This document shows positions 27,304-37,094 of a stretch of 64,000 nucleotides of DNA, piece by piece; position 1 is the first letter of the stretch; each line of letters opens with the position of its first letter. The DNA is from CAYZJV01 sp964478945. GTDB lineage: Bacteria > Spirochaetota > Spirochaetia > Sphaerochaetales > Sphaerochaetaceae. The position numbers were made by a program, and so were the translations under genes. The notes below the pieces were generated by a model. It was not told the DNA's origin. It worked only from the letters and a program-made list of their open reading frames with translations, and did not search any database. The stretch covers positions 39,329 to 103,328 of the forward strand of contig CAYZJV010000001.1 in assembly GCA_964478945.1 (NCBI GenBank), written 5' to 3'.

Positions 27304-28198
27304 ATCCTCACTCCTGCTCTTGTACAAGGAAGCGGGAATCACTTCATTTTCTTCCCTCAAACCGGTCAAACGTACGATCGATCGCAAGGTGGGACATGCC
27401 GGAACCCTCGACAAGTTCGCCGAAGGCTTGATGGTCGTACTCACCGGCAGCTACACCAAGTTGAATCCACTTTTGTCGGAACTCGACAAACGGTATGAAG
27501 CGACCATCATGTTCGGTAGCGAAACATCGACTCTTGATCCCGAAGGAGATGTGGTCGCCACTGCCGAAGCTCCCCACTTGGATACGATTCGCAAGGTATT
27601 GGAGGAGCAATTTCTCGGTACCATTGTCCAATCTCCTCCCGTCTATTCCGCTGTGCACATCGATGGCAAGAGGGCCTATCGTCTTGCCCGTTCCGGAGAG
27701 GATGTGAAGATGCCGGAACGCGAAATTACGATATTTTCGTTGGACATCCTCACATGGGAATCTCCCCTGCTGCGTGTGGCGGTCCATTGCTCGAAGGGAA
27801 CCTATATCCGTTCGCTCGCCCGCGATATTGCGGTTTCTTGCGGCTCAAGAGGACACTTGATCGCCTTGAAAAGAACCGCGATCGGTCCATTTTCCTTGGA
27901 TGAAGCGGTCGATCCCGAAGATGCCGAGGCGCTTTCGGAGCATGCCGAAACCAGTGGTACAAGGTTGCTGCGCATTCCAAGAATGGGAAGCATGACAGTT
28001 GACGCAGAAGCTGCGAAACGGTTGATGTATGGCAATCTTCCTCCCAGACGTGCTATTATTGCGTCATCTGTCGTTCATGGCGATACCTTCGCAACCGTAC
28101 AGGATGTAAGTGGCCGGATATTGGCAGTGGTCGGCATCGATGGGGAAGGAGTACCGATCAAGGTCTTTTCCCTTCCATGCATGGAGAGTCGCATCTGA
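27293..28198 (+). CDS. truB: tRNA pseudouridine-55 synthase TruB
   Basis: Makes pseudouridine 55 in the tRNA T loop. Two adjacent ATG codons (27293, 27296) at the end of rbfA are the only starts that fit the N-terminal LLLLYKEAGITSF motif, giving 301 or 300 residues. The catalytic aspartate is D40 in GHAGTLDKFAEG, and the Tyr/Arg signature YIRSLARDIA follows near 190. The C-terminal PUA-like region is degenerate but present. The stop codon TGA shares its A with the ribF ATG. Confidence 0.94.
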   Translation: MMSRSSLLLLYKEAGITSFSSLKPVKRTIDRKVGHAGTLDKFAEGLMVVLTGSYTKLNPLLSELDKRYEATIMFGSETSTLDPEGDVVATAEAPHLDTIRKVLEEQFLGTIVQSPPVYSAVHIDGKRAYRLARSGEDVKMPEREITIFSLDILTWESPLLRVAVHCSKGTYIRSLARDIAVSCGSRGHLIALKRTAIGPFSLDEAVDPEDAEALSEHAETSGTRLLRIPRMGSMTVDAEAAKRLMYGNLPPRRAIIASSVVHGDTFATVQDVSGRILAVVGIDGEGVPIKVFSLPCMESRI

Positions 28199-29052
28199 TG
28201 TTGGAGTTTCATGATTTCGATCAATTGCTCGTTTCAAAGGAATTGTCGCATGTTCAAGCGGTGATCTCGATCGGTGTGTATGACGGGCTTCATATAGGGC
28301 ACCAGAGAATCATTGGCACTACGGTCGAACTTGCACATGAGCAGCAAGGGGTGAAGTCGGTCGTCATCACTTTCGCACAGAATCCCAAGACGATGATAGG
28401 CCGCAATCCCTTCGACAAACCCTTGATGAGTCTACGACAGAGTACCGATTTCTTTTCCGAACTAGGAGTTGATTATCTGGTTGTGATTGACTTTTCTCCT
28501 GATTTCAGTAAACTGACGGGAGAGGAGTTCATATCCCGCTGCTGCAGCATGTTCAATGTCAAGGCGGTTGTTGTTGGAGAAAATTTCCGTTGTGGTTCCC
28601 ATGCCGATACCGGCGTGGAGGAACTTCGGAATATCGTTCGCAGGTATACCGACGGAGCCCGGGTGGTTGTTCCGAGGATGTACAAGTTGAACGATGGAAC
28701 CGATGACAGCAGTACAGTGGTGAGGATCACGCTCACAGAGGGCAAAGTATCGGAAATTCCGTTACAGCTCGGCAGGTACTATTCGGTGGACTTGGCCCAT
28801 ATTCCTTCCAGGAACAACGAATATCCCCTGCGTTTTCCGATCGGTTCGTTCGTGCAGCTTCTGCCGCCACCAGGAGTGTATGAGACGACACTGGTCATGG
28901 CCGACAGGTCGGAAAGAAAGATGATTGCGATGGTTGATGAAGAGTTTCTTACATTGACCGGCTCGTCTTCACCGGCGTCAAGCGTTGGCCATGGAGGTGT
29001 CGACAATACCGTTCGGTATGATAATTTGCTATTTATAAAGGAGTTGACGTAA
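28198..29052 (+). CDS. ribF: RibF-like FAD synthetase with degenerate riboflavin-kinase domain
   Basis: The start at 28198 forms the TGATG junction with truB, with GGAG upstream, giving 284 residues. The N-terminal nucleotidyltransferase (FMN adenylyltransferase) domain is intact, with GVYDGLHIGHQRII (26-39) and VVGENFRCGSHADTG. The C-terminal third should be riboflavin kinase, but the family's PTANL motif and its surrounding GxxxG are absent; it reads LGRYYSVDLAHIPSRN followed by low-similarity sequence. I infer an FAD synthetase with a vestigial kinase domain, so FMN would come from elsewhere. The position between truB and rpsO is typical for ribF. Confidence 0.8.
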   Translation: MLEFHDFDQLLVSKELSHVQAVISIGVYDGLHIGHQRIIGTTVELAHEQQGVKSVVITFAQNPKTMIGRNPFDKPLMSLRQSTDFFSELGVDYLVVIDFSPDFSKLTGEEFISRCCSMFNVKAVVVGENFRCGSHADTGVEELRNIVRRYTDGARVVVPRMYKLNDGTDDSSTVVRITLTEGKVSEIPLQLGRYYSVDLAHIPSRNNEYPLRFPIGSFVQLLPPPGVYETTLVMADRSERKMIAMVDEEFLTLTGSSSPASSVGHGGVDNTVRYDNLLFIKELT

Positions 29053-29054
29053 AG

Positions 29055-29321
29055 ATGTTGACAAAAGAGATGAAGGCTCAAATCATCGCGGAATTCGGTG
29101 GATCGGAAGCCAATACCGGTTCTTCCGAAGTTCAGATCGCGTTGCTTACCGCAAGGATCCGCGACTTGCAGGATCACTTCAAACAGTTTCCCAAGGACCA
29201 TGCGAGTCGTCGTGGACTTCTCAAGATGGTCGGAGCGAGACGCCGGTTGCTCAAGTATGTGCGCAACCAGGATGTCAACCGATATCGCGAACTCATCCAG
29301 AAGCTTGAGTTGAGAAAATAA
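29055..29321 (+). CDS. rpsO: 30S ribosomal protein S15
   Basis: Binds the 16S rRNA central domain. The 88-residue product carries the full set of S15 signatures (GSSEVQIALLTARI, HFKQFPKDHASRRGLLKMVG, RRRLLKY). It begins 2 bp after ribF and is followed by the long hairpin before pnp. Confidence 0.97.
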   Translation: MLTKEMKAQIIAEFGGSEANTGSSEVQIALLTARIRDLQDHFKQFPKDHASRRGLLKMVGARRRLLKYVRNQDVNRYRELIQKLELRK

Positions 29322-29348
29322 TCGGTGGATCTGATGTAATGTATGGAC

Positions 29349-29384
29349 CAGCCTCGGAATTCCCGTGCGGGACTTCAGGGGCTG
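29349..29384 (+). promoter_or_regulatory. Long hairpin between rpsO and pnp
   Basis: A near-continuous stem: CAGCCTC (29349-29355) with GGGGCTG (29378-29384), then GAA/TTC and TCCCG/CGGGA, closing on a tiny loop at 29366-29367. In other bacteria an RNase III-cleaved stem at this exact place mediates PNPase autoregulation; I infer the same here. There is no strong U tract after it, so termination is less likely. Confidence 0.6.
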
Positions 29385-29447
29385 TTCCCGTTTTCAGACC
29401 ATCGAATCGTAGAATACAGAGAAAGAAAGAAAAAGAAGTAGGAAAGA

Positions 29448-31556
29448 ATGATGAAATCAGTGAAAATGAAACTTGGTTCCGGTGAATTGGTACTTGAAAC
29501 CGGAAGAATGGCCAAACAGGCCAATGGAGCGGTCTATGCCCGTTATGAAGGAAGTTCGGTTCTCGCCACCGTATGTAGTGGCAGGGCTCCCGACAAACCG
29601 CTCGATTATGTACCGCTGCAAGTCGAATACAATGAAAAATATTATGCCGCCGGAAAGATTCCCGGAGGTTTTCTGAAGAGGGAAGGGCGACCAAAGGATA
29701 AGGAGATTCTTGTATCCAGATTGATCGACCGTCCCATGAGACCTTTGTTCGACAAGGCCTTCGGTCGTGAGATACAGGTGGTTCCCACTGTGGTGAGTTC
29801 CGACATGGTCAATCCTCCCGACATCATCGCGATGATCGCCTCCTCAGCTGCGGTCACCATCAGTGATATTCCTTTCAATGGCCCGATCGCGGCGGTTCGC
29901 ATCGCCTACATCGATGGTACCTATGTGGTCAATCCGACCTTCCAGGAGATTGAGAATGCCCAACTGGAAATTGTCGTTGCCGGAACCGCCGATGGCATCA
30001 CAATGGTGGAAGGTGGAGCGAAGCAGGTCTCGGAAGAGATGATGTTGGAAGCCATCGAGACGGCCCAACCGGTGATCGCCGATTTGTGCAAATTGCAGAC
30101 AGAGCTCGCAGAACTTGCCGGCAAGGAAAAACTGCCGATGATGGTATTCGAAGAGGAGGACCTCTCCTTCCTAGACCCCATCAAGGAATATGCCTATCCT
30201 CTCTATAAGGAAGCCTCGTTCGTAAAGGGCAAGATGGAAAGATATGCCGCTTTGGCCAAGGTCAAGGAAGAGGTGTTCGAGAAGTTCGCCGAAGTGATCG
30301 AAGAGAGTGAAAAACCAGAGAAGGTCTATGCGATGTTTGAGGATATGGAGTATTCCATTCTCAGGACATCCATTTTGAACGATGGAGTGAGGACCGACGG
30401 TAGGAAGGTGGACGAGATTCGTCCGATCACCTGTGAAGTCGGAGTCCTTCCACGTGCCCACGGAAGTGCATTGTTTACCCGTGGTGAGACCCAGGCTTTG
30501 GCTTCGACAACGCTGGGAACCGCCAGTGATGAGCAGATGTTCGATACCATCGATGGTGAGAAACATTTCAGCAACTTCATGTTGCACTACAATTTCCCTC
30601 CCTTCAGTGTGGGTGAAACCGGTAGATTGACCACCGGTCGCAGGGAAATTGGACATGGTCACCTCGCACAACGTGCACTCGAAGGGGTATTGCCTCCAAA
30701 AGAGGTCTTTCCCTATACAGTGAGGGTGGTGTCCGAGATTCTCGAATCGAACGGATCGTCCTCCATGGCCACAGTCTGTGGCGGTTGTCTCTCCCTCATG
30801 GATGCCGGTGTCAAGATACTCCAGCCTGTGGCCGGGATTGCCATGGGACTCATCACCGAGGGAGCCGACTACAACAAATATGTGGTGCTCAGCGATATCC
30901 TCGGAGAAGAGGACCATCTCGGCGATATGGACTTCAAGGTTGCCGGTACGAAGGACGGTATCACAGCTTTCCAGATGGATATCAAGATCGCCGGAGTGTC
31001 GCGTGAGATCATGGCAAAGGCGCTTGATCAAGCCAAGCAGGGGAGAATGCATATCCTCGGTGTCATGAATGAATCATTGCAGGCACCCCGCAACGACATC
31101 TCCGAGTATGCTCCGAAAATCCTCACCATCAAAGTCGATGAAGACAAGATCGGTGCGATCATCGGAACCGGTGGCAAGACCATCAAGGGGATTGCCGAAC
31201 AGTCGGGAGCCGAGGTGAATATCGACAACGACGGCACGGTGACCATTTATGGTAAGAACAGTGCGAGTGCCCAAAAGGCGCTTGATCTGGTCAAGTCCAT
31301 TGTTGAGGAACCTGAAGTCGGTCGCATCTATACCGGAACAGTGAAACGAATCATGGATTTTGGTGCATTCATTGAAATTCTTCCTGGTAAGGAGGGGCTT
31401 TGCCATATCAGCAAGCTCTCAAAGACCAGGGTGAACAACGTGAACGATGTGTTGAGCGTCAACCAAGTCGTTCCCGTGAAGCTTATCGAGATCGATCGCA
31501 TGGGTCGTCTGAACCTCAGCTACATCGACGCGATCGAAGAGAAGGAATCCAAATAG
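29448..31556 (+). CDS. pnp: Polynucleotide phosphorylase
   Basis: 3'-to-5' phosphorolytic exoribonuclease and degradosome component. At 702 residues it has the canonical layout: first RNase PH domain (about 10-225), helical domain, second RNase PH domain (about 310-530, with FNNEED-type motifs replaced by DNA of the family such as GEKHFSNFMLHYNFPPFS), KH (about 555-615, IGAIIGTGGKTIKGI) and S1 (about 620-695, GTVKRIMDFGAFIEILPGKEG). An ATGATG start follows AGGAAAG. dut starts 1 bp after its stop. Confidence 0.96.
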   Translation: MMKSVKMKLGSGELVLETGRMAKQANGAVYARYEGSSVLATVCSGRAPDKPLDYVPLQVEYNEKYYAAGKIPGGFLKREGRPKDKEILVSRLIDRPMRPLFDKAFGREIQVVPTVVSSDMVNPPDIIAMIASSAAVTISDIPFNGPIAAVRIAYIDGTYVVNPTFQEIENAQLEIVVAGTADGITMVEGGAKQVSEEMMLEAIETAQPVIADLCKLQTELAELAGKEKLPMMVFEEEDLSFLDPIKEYAYPLYKEASFVKGKMERYAALAKVKEEVFEKFAEVIEESEKPEKVYAMFEDMEYSILRTSILNDGVRTDGRKVDEIRPITCEVGVLPRAHGSALFTRGETQALASTTLGTASDEQMFDTIDGEKHFSNFMLHYNFPPFSVGETGRLTTGRREIGHGHLAQRALEGVLPPKEVFPYTVRVVSEILESNGSSSMATVCGGCLSLMDAGVKILQPVAGIAMGLITEGADYNKYVVLSDILGEEDHLGDMDFKVAGTKDGITAFQMDIKIAGVSREIMAKALDQAKQGRMHILGVMNESLQAPRNDISEYAPKILTIKVDEDKIGAIIGTGGKTIKGIAEQSGAEVNIDNDGTVTIYGKNSASAQKALDLVKSIVEEPEVGRIYTGTVKRIMDFGAFIEILPGKEGLCHISKLSKTRVNNVNDVLSVNQVVPVKLIEIDRMGRLNLSYIDAIEEKESK

Positions 31557-31557
31557 G

Positions 31558-32004
31558 ATGACTGGACCCGATATCCTGGTCGTCGCGAAACAAGGGGCAC
31601 GGTTGCCTGTCTACTCTTCCGAAGAGGCTGCAGGCGCCGACCTCTGCGCATTCTTGCCCGACTCTCCCCTTCGCATCGAAGCTCAGGGGGGAAGGGCGGT
31701 CGTACCTACCGGTCTTGTTATGCAGATTCCCTTTGGGTACGAAGGACAAGTTCGACCTCGCAGTGGACTCGCTGCCCGTCATGGGGTGACTGTGCTCAAT
31801 AGTCCCGGTACCATTGACAGCGACTATCGTGGCGAGGTGAAGATCATCCTCATCAATCATGGAACAGAACCGTTCATCATCAATGATGGTGACAGGATTG
31901 CCCAATTGGTGATCGCACCTGTGGTCCATCGACGTTTCGTACCGACGCAGTCCACCAATGTGACGGAACGGGGTGAACGGGGGTTCGGATCCACAGGAGT
32001 GTGA
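31558..32004 (+). CDS. dut: Deoxyuridine 5'-triphosphate nucleotidohydrolase
   Basis: Trimeric dUTPase that hydrolyses dUTP to dUMP and pyrophosphate, keeping uracil out of DNA. All five motifs are visible in 148 residues: AGADLCA (I), PRSGLA (II), GTIDSDYRGE with the catalytic Asp (III), GDRIAQLVI (IV) and the glycine-rich RGFGSTG tail (V). Confidence 0.96.
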   Translation: MTGPDILVVAKQGARLPVYSSEEAAGADLCAFLPDSPLRIEAQGGRAVVPTGLVMQIPFGYEGQVRPRSGLAARHGVTVLNSPGTIDSDYRGEVKIILINHGTEPFIINDGDRIAQLVIAPVVHRRFVPTQSTNVTERGERGFGSTGV

Positions 32005-32007
32005 AAC

Positions 32008-33285
32008 ATGGAGAGACGGGGTGTCTCATCGTTCGGCACATTGCGAACCTATGTGTTGCGTGAATTCCTCCTCTCTCTCCTTGTGGCCTTCCTTTTCTTC
32101 TTCTTCATCTTTTTTGTGAACCAATTGCTCCTGTTCGCCCAACGGATACTTCTCAAGAATGTCGATCTTGGGAAGGTGATGGCCTTGGTCGGACTATCCA
32201 TTCCCCAGATTCTCCTTTATACCATTCCGTTTTCCACATTGAGTGCAGCATCGATGACGATCGGGGATCTTGTGGCGAGGAACGAGTTGCTCGCATTGAG
32301 ATCCAGCGGCATTTCCTTGCGAAGGATGTTCGAACCGATTGCAATCATGGCGTTGCTGTTGGCGGTGGGAACATTCTTTGTCGCGGATGCCTTGTTGCCC
32401 TACAGCCACCAGAAGTTTCGTGTGCTCTACTCCGAATTGCTGCGTGATCTTCCGACTCTTGAAATCGAATCATATGCGGTGAATAGGATAGGGGATATCG
32501 TGTTGGTGACAGGCGAGGTCGATGATGGGAATATCGGATCGTTGCTCTTGTTCGACACTTCCAACCGTTCCGACAATCGTGTGGTCAGTGCCTCGGGTGG
32601 GACAGTCACCCTTGTTGATCTGAATTCATTCCTCTATCGTCTCGATCTGTTGAATCCTGTGGTGCTCGAGACAGAGGGTGATTCCTTGGAACGGTATACA
32701 CTTGCCCAGGCAAAACAGATGACCTATTATCTTGATTTCAGCGACCAGGTGGCGAGATTCACCGATGTGACTCCTTCCCAATTGAGTACAAGGGACCTGA
32801 GGAAAGCCATTTCCGTACGGCAGGAGGATCTTGCCACCGACATGGCGAGAAGGGAACGTTCACTGGCTGAGCTTGAACAACAGCTTGCCGAAGCAATCGA
32901 AACGGCAATCTCCGAGGATTCCAATGAAGCGTTCGACAAGGTGATGGAATTGCAACAGCAGGTGGATCGTCTTGAGAGCGAGCGTGGGATCAACTTCTAT
33001 CTCCAATACTATAGGGCCGAACTGCACAAGAAGATCGCACTTTCGGCCAGCTGTTTCATACTGGTGTTCGTAACATTTCCTCTTTCGCTTCTCAAACTGA
33101 AACATGGACGGCTCTTTGGTTTCGGCTTGTCCTTGGTGGTGGCGAGCATCTACTGGTTTCTGCTCTTTTTTGCGCAAACAAAGATACTTGACGTCGCATT
33201 CAATCCCGGATTCCTCATATGGGCACCCAACATGTTGGTTGCCATCGTTTCCTCATTTCTGCTGTCGAGGTCGATGAGGGTATGA
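32008..33285 (+). CDS. lptF: LptF/LptG-family permease, first copy
   Basis: Permease subunit of the LptB2FG lipid export ABC system, or a relative that moves other envelope lipids. The 425-residue protein has three N-terminal transmembrane helices (about 15-45, 55-85, 100-130), a large periplasmic domain (about 135-340) with a coiled-coil stretch rich in Glu/Gln (about 275-320), and three C-terminal helices. Which of LptF or LptG it is cannot be decided by eye. Whether this organism makes LPS is unknown. The stop overlaps the next permease start. Confidence 0.8.
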   Translation: MERRGVSSFGTLRTYVLREFLLSLLVAFLFFFFIFFVNQLLLFAQRILLKNVDLGKVMALVGLSIPQILLYTIPFSTLSAASMTIGDLVARNELLALRSSGISLRRMFEPIAIMALLLAVGTFFVADALLPYSHQKFRVLYSELLRDLPTLEIESYAVNRIGDIVLVTGEVDDGNIGSLLLFDTSNRSDNRVVSASGGTVTLVDLNSFLYRLDLLNPVVLETEGDSLERYTLAQAKQMTYYLDFSDQVARFTDVTPSQLSTRDLRKAISVRQEDLATDMARRERSLAELEQQLAEAIETAISEDSNEAFDKVMELQQQVDRLESERGINFYLQYYRAELHKKIALSASCFILVFVTFPLSLLKLKHGRLFGFGLSLVVASIYWFLLFFAQTKILDVAFNPGFLIWAPNMLVAIVSSFLLSRSMRV

Positions 33286-34364
33286 GAAGGTTGGACCGTT
33301 ACATTCTGGGTTCGATGCTCAGGATCATCACCACCACGGTGGTGCTCGTCACATTGATACTCCTGTTGTTCGATATTTTCTCAAATCTAGAACAATATAT
33401 CGACAACGCCACCTCCTATCGTGACATCGCGCGTCTTACCGCGTGGTATATTCCCGAGGCGATTGGATATGCATTGGGTCCTGCAAGTCTGTTCGCCGCA
33501 ACCTATTTTCTGGCGATGTTGCATGCCAACAATGAAATGATCGTGCTATCGAACATCGGGTATCCCTTCAGGAGAATCGTGTTCCCCATGGTATTGCTCG
33601 GAGTGCTGCTTGCCATTTTCCAATTCGTGTTCTCGGAAGAAGTGACAATCAAGGCCACAAGGGAAAAAGAGTTGCTTGGACAAGAGATACTCGGTATCCG
33701 AACCAGTAGTGAAAACCGCAATGTCACACTCAGGTCTCCAGCGGGGGACTATGTGGTGTTTGCAAAGAGGTATGATGACGAGAATCGTACGATCTCCTCG
33801 GTAATGCTCATCATGCTCGATTCCGAGGGCAGCATAGCGGCGAAGATCGATGCATCCTCGGGATTCTACCAAGATGGATACTGGGTGTTGCGGGATGTAG
33901 TACGGTATTTGATAGATGACGAGGGGGATGTGGTTGAGGCCTACAAGGAACCCGAATACCACAATCGTGCAATCACGATGGATCCCGCCTTGTTCAGAAA
34001 TCTTCAGGCCGACATCACCTCTATGGAACTCGACAGCGCCATCCGGTATGTACAACGCATCAAGATGATGGACGCCAACCAGTACATGGAATACGCTTCC
34101 GATCTCGCCGACAGGATATTCGGTGGCCTTACCCCCTTGATACTGATCGTGATTTCCTGTTCTACTGTCTTCACTTGGAGAAAGAATGTGCTCATACTCA
34201 GCATTCTCACGAGCCTGGCCATCGCGGTGGTGTACTTTGTGATGCAGATGGTGAGCATGATTCTGGCGAAACAGGGAATCATACCCCCAGTGCTTGGACC
34301 GACCGCTCCGATGTTGATTCTGACGGTGCTTTCGGTCGGTGTGATGGCGGTAAGAAGGATTTGA
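33282..34364 (+). CDS. lptG: LptF/LptG-family permease, second copy
   Basis: Partner permease of the previous gene. I start at the ATG at 33282 in the ATGA overlap, with GAGG upstream, giving 360 residues with the same three-helix/periplasmic-domain/three-helix plan (helices near 8-35, 52-80, 95-120 and in the last 100 residues). The periplasmic part contains the YQDGYWVLRDVVRY segment typical of LptG-like beta-jellyroll domains. The pairing of two such permeases supports a heterodimer. The ATPase LptB is not in this window. Confidence 0.8.
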   Translation: MRRLDRYILGSMLRIITTTVVLVTLILLLFDIFSNLEQYIDNATSYRDIARLTAWYIPEAIGYALGPASLFAATYFLAMLHANNEMIVLSNIGYPFRRIVFPMVLLGVLLAIFQFVFSEEVTIKATREKELLGQEILGIRTSSENRNVTLRSPAGDYVVFAKRYDDENRTISSVMLIMLDSEGSIAAKIDASSGFYQDGYWVLRDVVRYLIDDEGDVVEAYKEPEYHNRAITMDPALFRNLQADITSMELDSAIRYVQRIKMMDANQYMEYASDLADRIFGGLTPLILIVISCSTVFTWRKNVLILSILTSLAIAVVYFVMQMVSMILAKQGIIPPVLGPTAPMLILTVLSVGVMAVRRI

Positions 34365-34369
34365 TTGGA

Positions 34370-35491
34370 ATGGAACATATCTATCGTTCGACACATCGTG
34401 ATGCCACCGGCAACGCCCGTTGTGGTGTCGTTTCATTGCCCCATGGTGAGGTGGTCACACCCACCTTCATGCCTGTGGGAACAAATGGTACGGTGAAGGG
34501 CATGTATCATGATGCGGTCTCCGACATCGGGTACAACCTCATTTTGGGAAATACCTACCATCTGTATCTTCGTCCCGGTACAGAGGTCCTTGAGAAATTC
34601 GGTGGTTTGCATGCATTCAGCAATTGGAAGCACAATATCCTCACCGACAGTGGCGGTTTCCAGATCTTCAGTCTTTCCCAGTTGCGGAAGATCAGGGAGG
34701 AAGGGGTTACCTTCCAAAGCCACATCGATGGTTCCAGGCATCATCTTACTCCAGAAAAGGTGGTTGATATCCAAAGGATCATCGGCAGTGACATCCTGAT
34801 GTGTCTCGATGTGTGCACTCCTCCCGAAATCTCCTATAGGAAGGCCAAGGAGGCATGGGAAACCACAAGGACCTGGGCCAAACGTTCCTTCGACAGGTGG
34901 AGTTCCCTGGAAGGGTTCGAGGGAAAATTGTTCGGTATCGTGCAAGGCAACTTCTATAAGGATCTAAGGAAGGAGAGTGCTCTCGCGATAGCCGAAATCG
35001 ATTTTCCCGGTATTGCGATCGGGGGATTATCGGTAGGGGAGACTCCTGCACAATTCAGTGAATTCCTCGCCTATACCACAGAATTTCTACCGGACGACCG
35101 GCCAAGATATGTGATGGGAATAGGGAGCCCCGACTATATCCTCGATGCGGTCGAGAATGGCATCGACCTGTTCGACTGTGTATTGGCCACCAGGGCTGCG
35201 AGAAATGGTTCGGTGTTTACCGACGACGGCATGATCCAGATGAAGAAGGCAGTCCATGAATTCGATACGGGTCCGATCGCCGAAGGTTGTACCTGCACCG
35301 CATGTACCAAGTACTCGAGAGGATACCTCAGGCATCTGTTCAAGGCGAAGGAGATGCTTGGAGGAATGTTGGCAACCGAACACAATCTCACCTACCTGTA
35401 CAGATTGATGGAACAGGTGAGGTCTGCAATCAATGAAGATCGTTTCCAGGAATTCAAACGATCCTATCTGGCTAGGTACTATGGCACATGA
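34370..35491 (+). CDS. tgt: tRNA-guanine transglycosylase
   Basis: Exchanges guanine 34 for preQ1 in GUN tRNAs, the step before QueA. The start at 34370 gives 373 residues, the standard length; longer upstream frames lie inside lptG. ILTDSGGFQIFSL contains the catalytic-site signature, DLFDCVLATRAARNG the nucleophile region, and the CTCTAC...H cluster (about 300-330) binds zinc. It overlaps murJ by 11 bp. Confidence 0.96.
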   Translation: MEHIYRSTHRDATGNARCGVVSLPHGEVVTPTFMPVGTNGTVKGMYHDAVSDIGYNLILGNTYHLYLRPGTEVLEKFGGLHAFSNWKHNILTDSGGFQIFSLSQLRKIREEGVTFQSHIDGSRHHLTPEKVVDIQRIIGSDILMCLDVCTPPEISYRKAKEAWETTRTWAKRSFDRWSSLEGFEGKLFGIVQGNFYKDLRKESALAIAEIDFPGIAIGGLSVGETPAQFSEFLAYTTEFLPDDRPRYVMGIGSPDYILDAVENGIDLFDCVLATRAARNGSVFTDDGMIQMKKAVHEFDTGPIAEGCTCTACTKYSRGYLRHLFKAKEMLGGMLATEHNLTYLYRLMEQVRSAINEDRFQEFKRSYLARYYGT

Positions 35492-37055
35492 TGGGGTGAA
35501 GGATTCAAGCAAACACTCCTCCGATTCCCTGATCATCATGCTGTGTACCTTGGCTTCACGTCTCTTGGGTATTCTCAAGGCGCGGGCGATTGCCATGGTG
35601 TTTGGTGCGACCGGTGTGGCTGATGTGATCAACTTCACCTTCAACATACCCAACAATTTCAGAAAGTTGTTTGCCGAAGGCGCCCTCAGCACCGCCTATA
35701 TCCCCGTATTCTCCTCCTCAATAGCAGAAGAGGGTGGGGGAATCGTGAAATCGGGGGCCTTGCTCGCCAGAATGCAGGCCTTCCAGTTGGTCGTATCCAT
35801 CCCACTTGTACTGCTTACATGGATATGGAGGATCGACATCATCAGGTTTCTCAGTGACTTCACTGATAGTGGACATATCATTCTTTCCGGTAATCTGCTG
35901 GTCTATTTCATGGTGTTTCTCGGTACCATTTCCTTCGCTGCCCTTTATGGGGGGTTGTTGCAAAGCCATGGTTCTTTCTTCCTTGCCGCTGCCGCTCCCT
36001 TGATCTTCTCCATCTCGGTGATCGCGAGTGTGTACGGGTTGAGCCGCTACATCGGAGCGTATTCCATGGCGTTCGGGGTCGTATTCGGTGGGAGTGTCCA
36101 GGCCCTCGTCACATTCCTCGGTCTGAAAAGGTTTGGTTATCGATTCACACTCTCCTTCGATTTCACTTCAAGCGATTTCCATCGTGTGATGCACACATGG
36201 GCACCTGTGACCATTACCGCTGTGATCGCGATCATCACACAACAGGTTTCCTTTTATTTCGCTTCCACATTGGAAGAAGGGACGGTCACCGCCTTCAGCA
36301 ATGCGATCATCATTTGGCAGGCGCCCTATGGAATATTCTACAATGCGATCGCCACCGTGTTCTTTCCAGCGATGGTACGTGCGTTCGCAACAGGAAAGGG
36401 AAAGGAACTGGATCAACTGGTGCACAAGGGTCTTCTGGATATCGCGACCTTGCTCGTGCCGGCGGCCATACTGTTGACCACCCTCCGTTTCGAAACCACC
36501 GCGGTATTGCTGCAAAGCGGTCGTTTCCTGCTCTCCGATACGGTCAACACCGGTGGGGTGTTGCTGTGGTTCACCGTTGGTATGCCGGTGGTGGCATGGT
36601 ACGGCTTTCTCCAGCGGGTATGTTACTCCACCAACCACTTCAAAAGTACCTTGGTGGTGGGAATCATCGTCTCAATAGTGGACATCGCCATCATGTTCTT
36701 CGGCATAAGGATGGGCTATGGTGCGGCGAGCCTCAGTCTTGCGAACACCGTATCCTTCGCAATCGGAACCGTGGTCCTCTGGGTTGTGTCGCGTGCCAAG
36801 GCAAAGGTTGAAATCGGGATCGGGAAATTGGTTGTGAATCTCATCAGGTTGCTGATAGCCAATATTCCACTCATCACCCTTGCGATCATCTACTTGCGGT
36901 ATTTCAATGCTTCATGGTGGACCGATGGCAGCAATATTGGGAATCTGCTCATTTTGGTTGGTCTTTATGTGGCTGCAATGGGTATCACCATCGTTTCGTA
37001 TCGTTTGGCGGGTATCGAATTCATTCAAGTGTTGTTCAGACGGAGAAGGCGCTGA
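35481..37055 (+). CDS. murJ: Lipid II flippase MurJ
   Basis: Moves undecaprenyl-PP-linked peptidoglycan precursor across the cytoplasmic membrane. I start at the ATG at 35481, inside the end of tgt, giving 524 residues. About 14 transmembrane helices and the N-terminal MurJ signature (LASRLLGILKARAIAMVFGATGVADVINF, PNNFRKLFAEGALSTAYIPVF, in pieces) are clear. It closes the long rimP-murJ gene run and faces greA. Confidence 0.93.
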   Translation: MAHDGVKDSSKHSSDSLIIMLCTLASRLLGILKARAIAMVFGATGVADVINFTFNIPNNFRKLFAEGALSTAYIPVFSSSIAEEGGGIVKSGALLARMQAFQLVVSIPLVLLTWIWRIDIIRFLSDFTDSGHIILSGNLLVYFMVFLGTISFAALYGGLLQSHGSFFLAAAAPLIFSISVIASVYGLSRYIGAYSMAFGVVFGGSVQALVTFLGLKRFGYRFTLSFDFTSSDFHRVMHTWAPVTITAVIAIITQQVSFYFASTLEEGTVTAFSNAIIIWQAPYGIFYNAIATVFFPAMVRAFATGKGKELDQLVHKGLLDIATLLVPAAILLTTLRFETTAVLLQSGRFLLSDTVNTGGVLLWFTVGMPVVAWYGFLQRVCYSTNHFKSTLVVGIIVSIVDIAIMFFGIRMGYGAASLSLANTVSFAIGTVVLWVVSRAKAKVEIGIGKLVVNLIRLLIANIPLITLAIIYLRYFNASWWTDGSNIGNLLILVGLYVAAMGITIVSYRLAGIEFIQVLFRRRRR

Positions 37056-37094
37056 ACACCAGTCCAACGCCTTCCTCCACTGTCATGATCGTCA

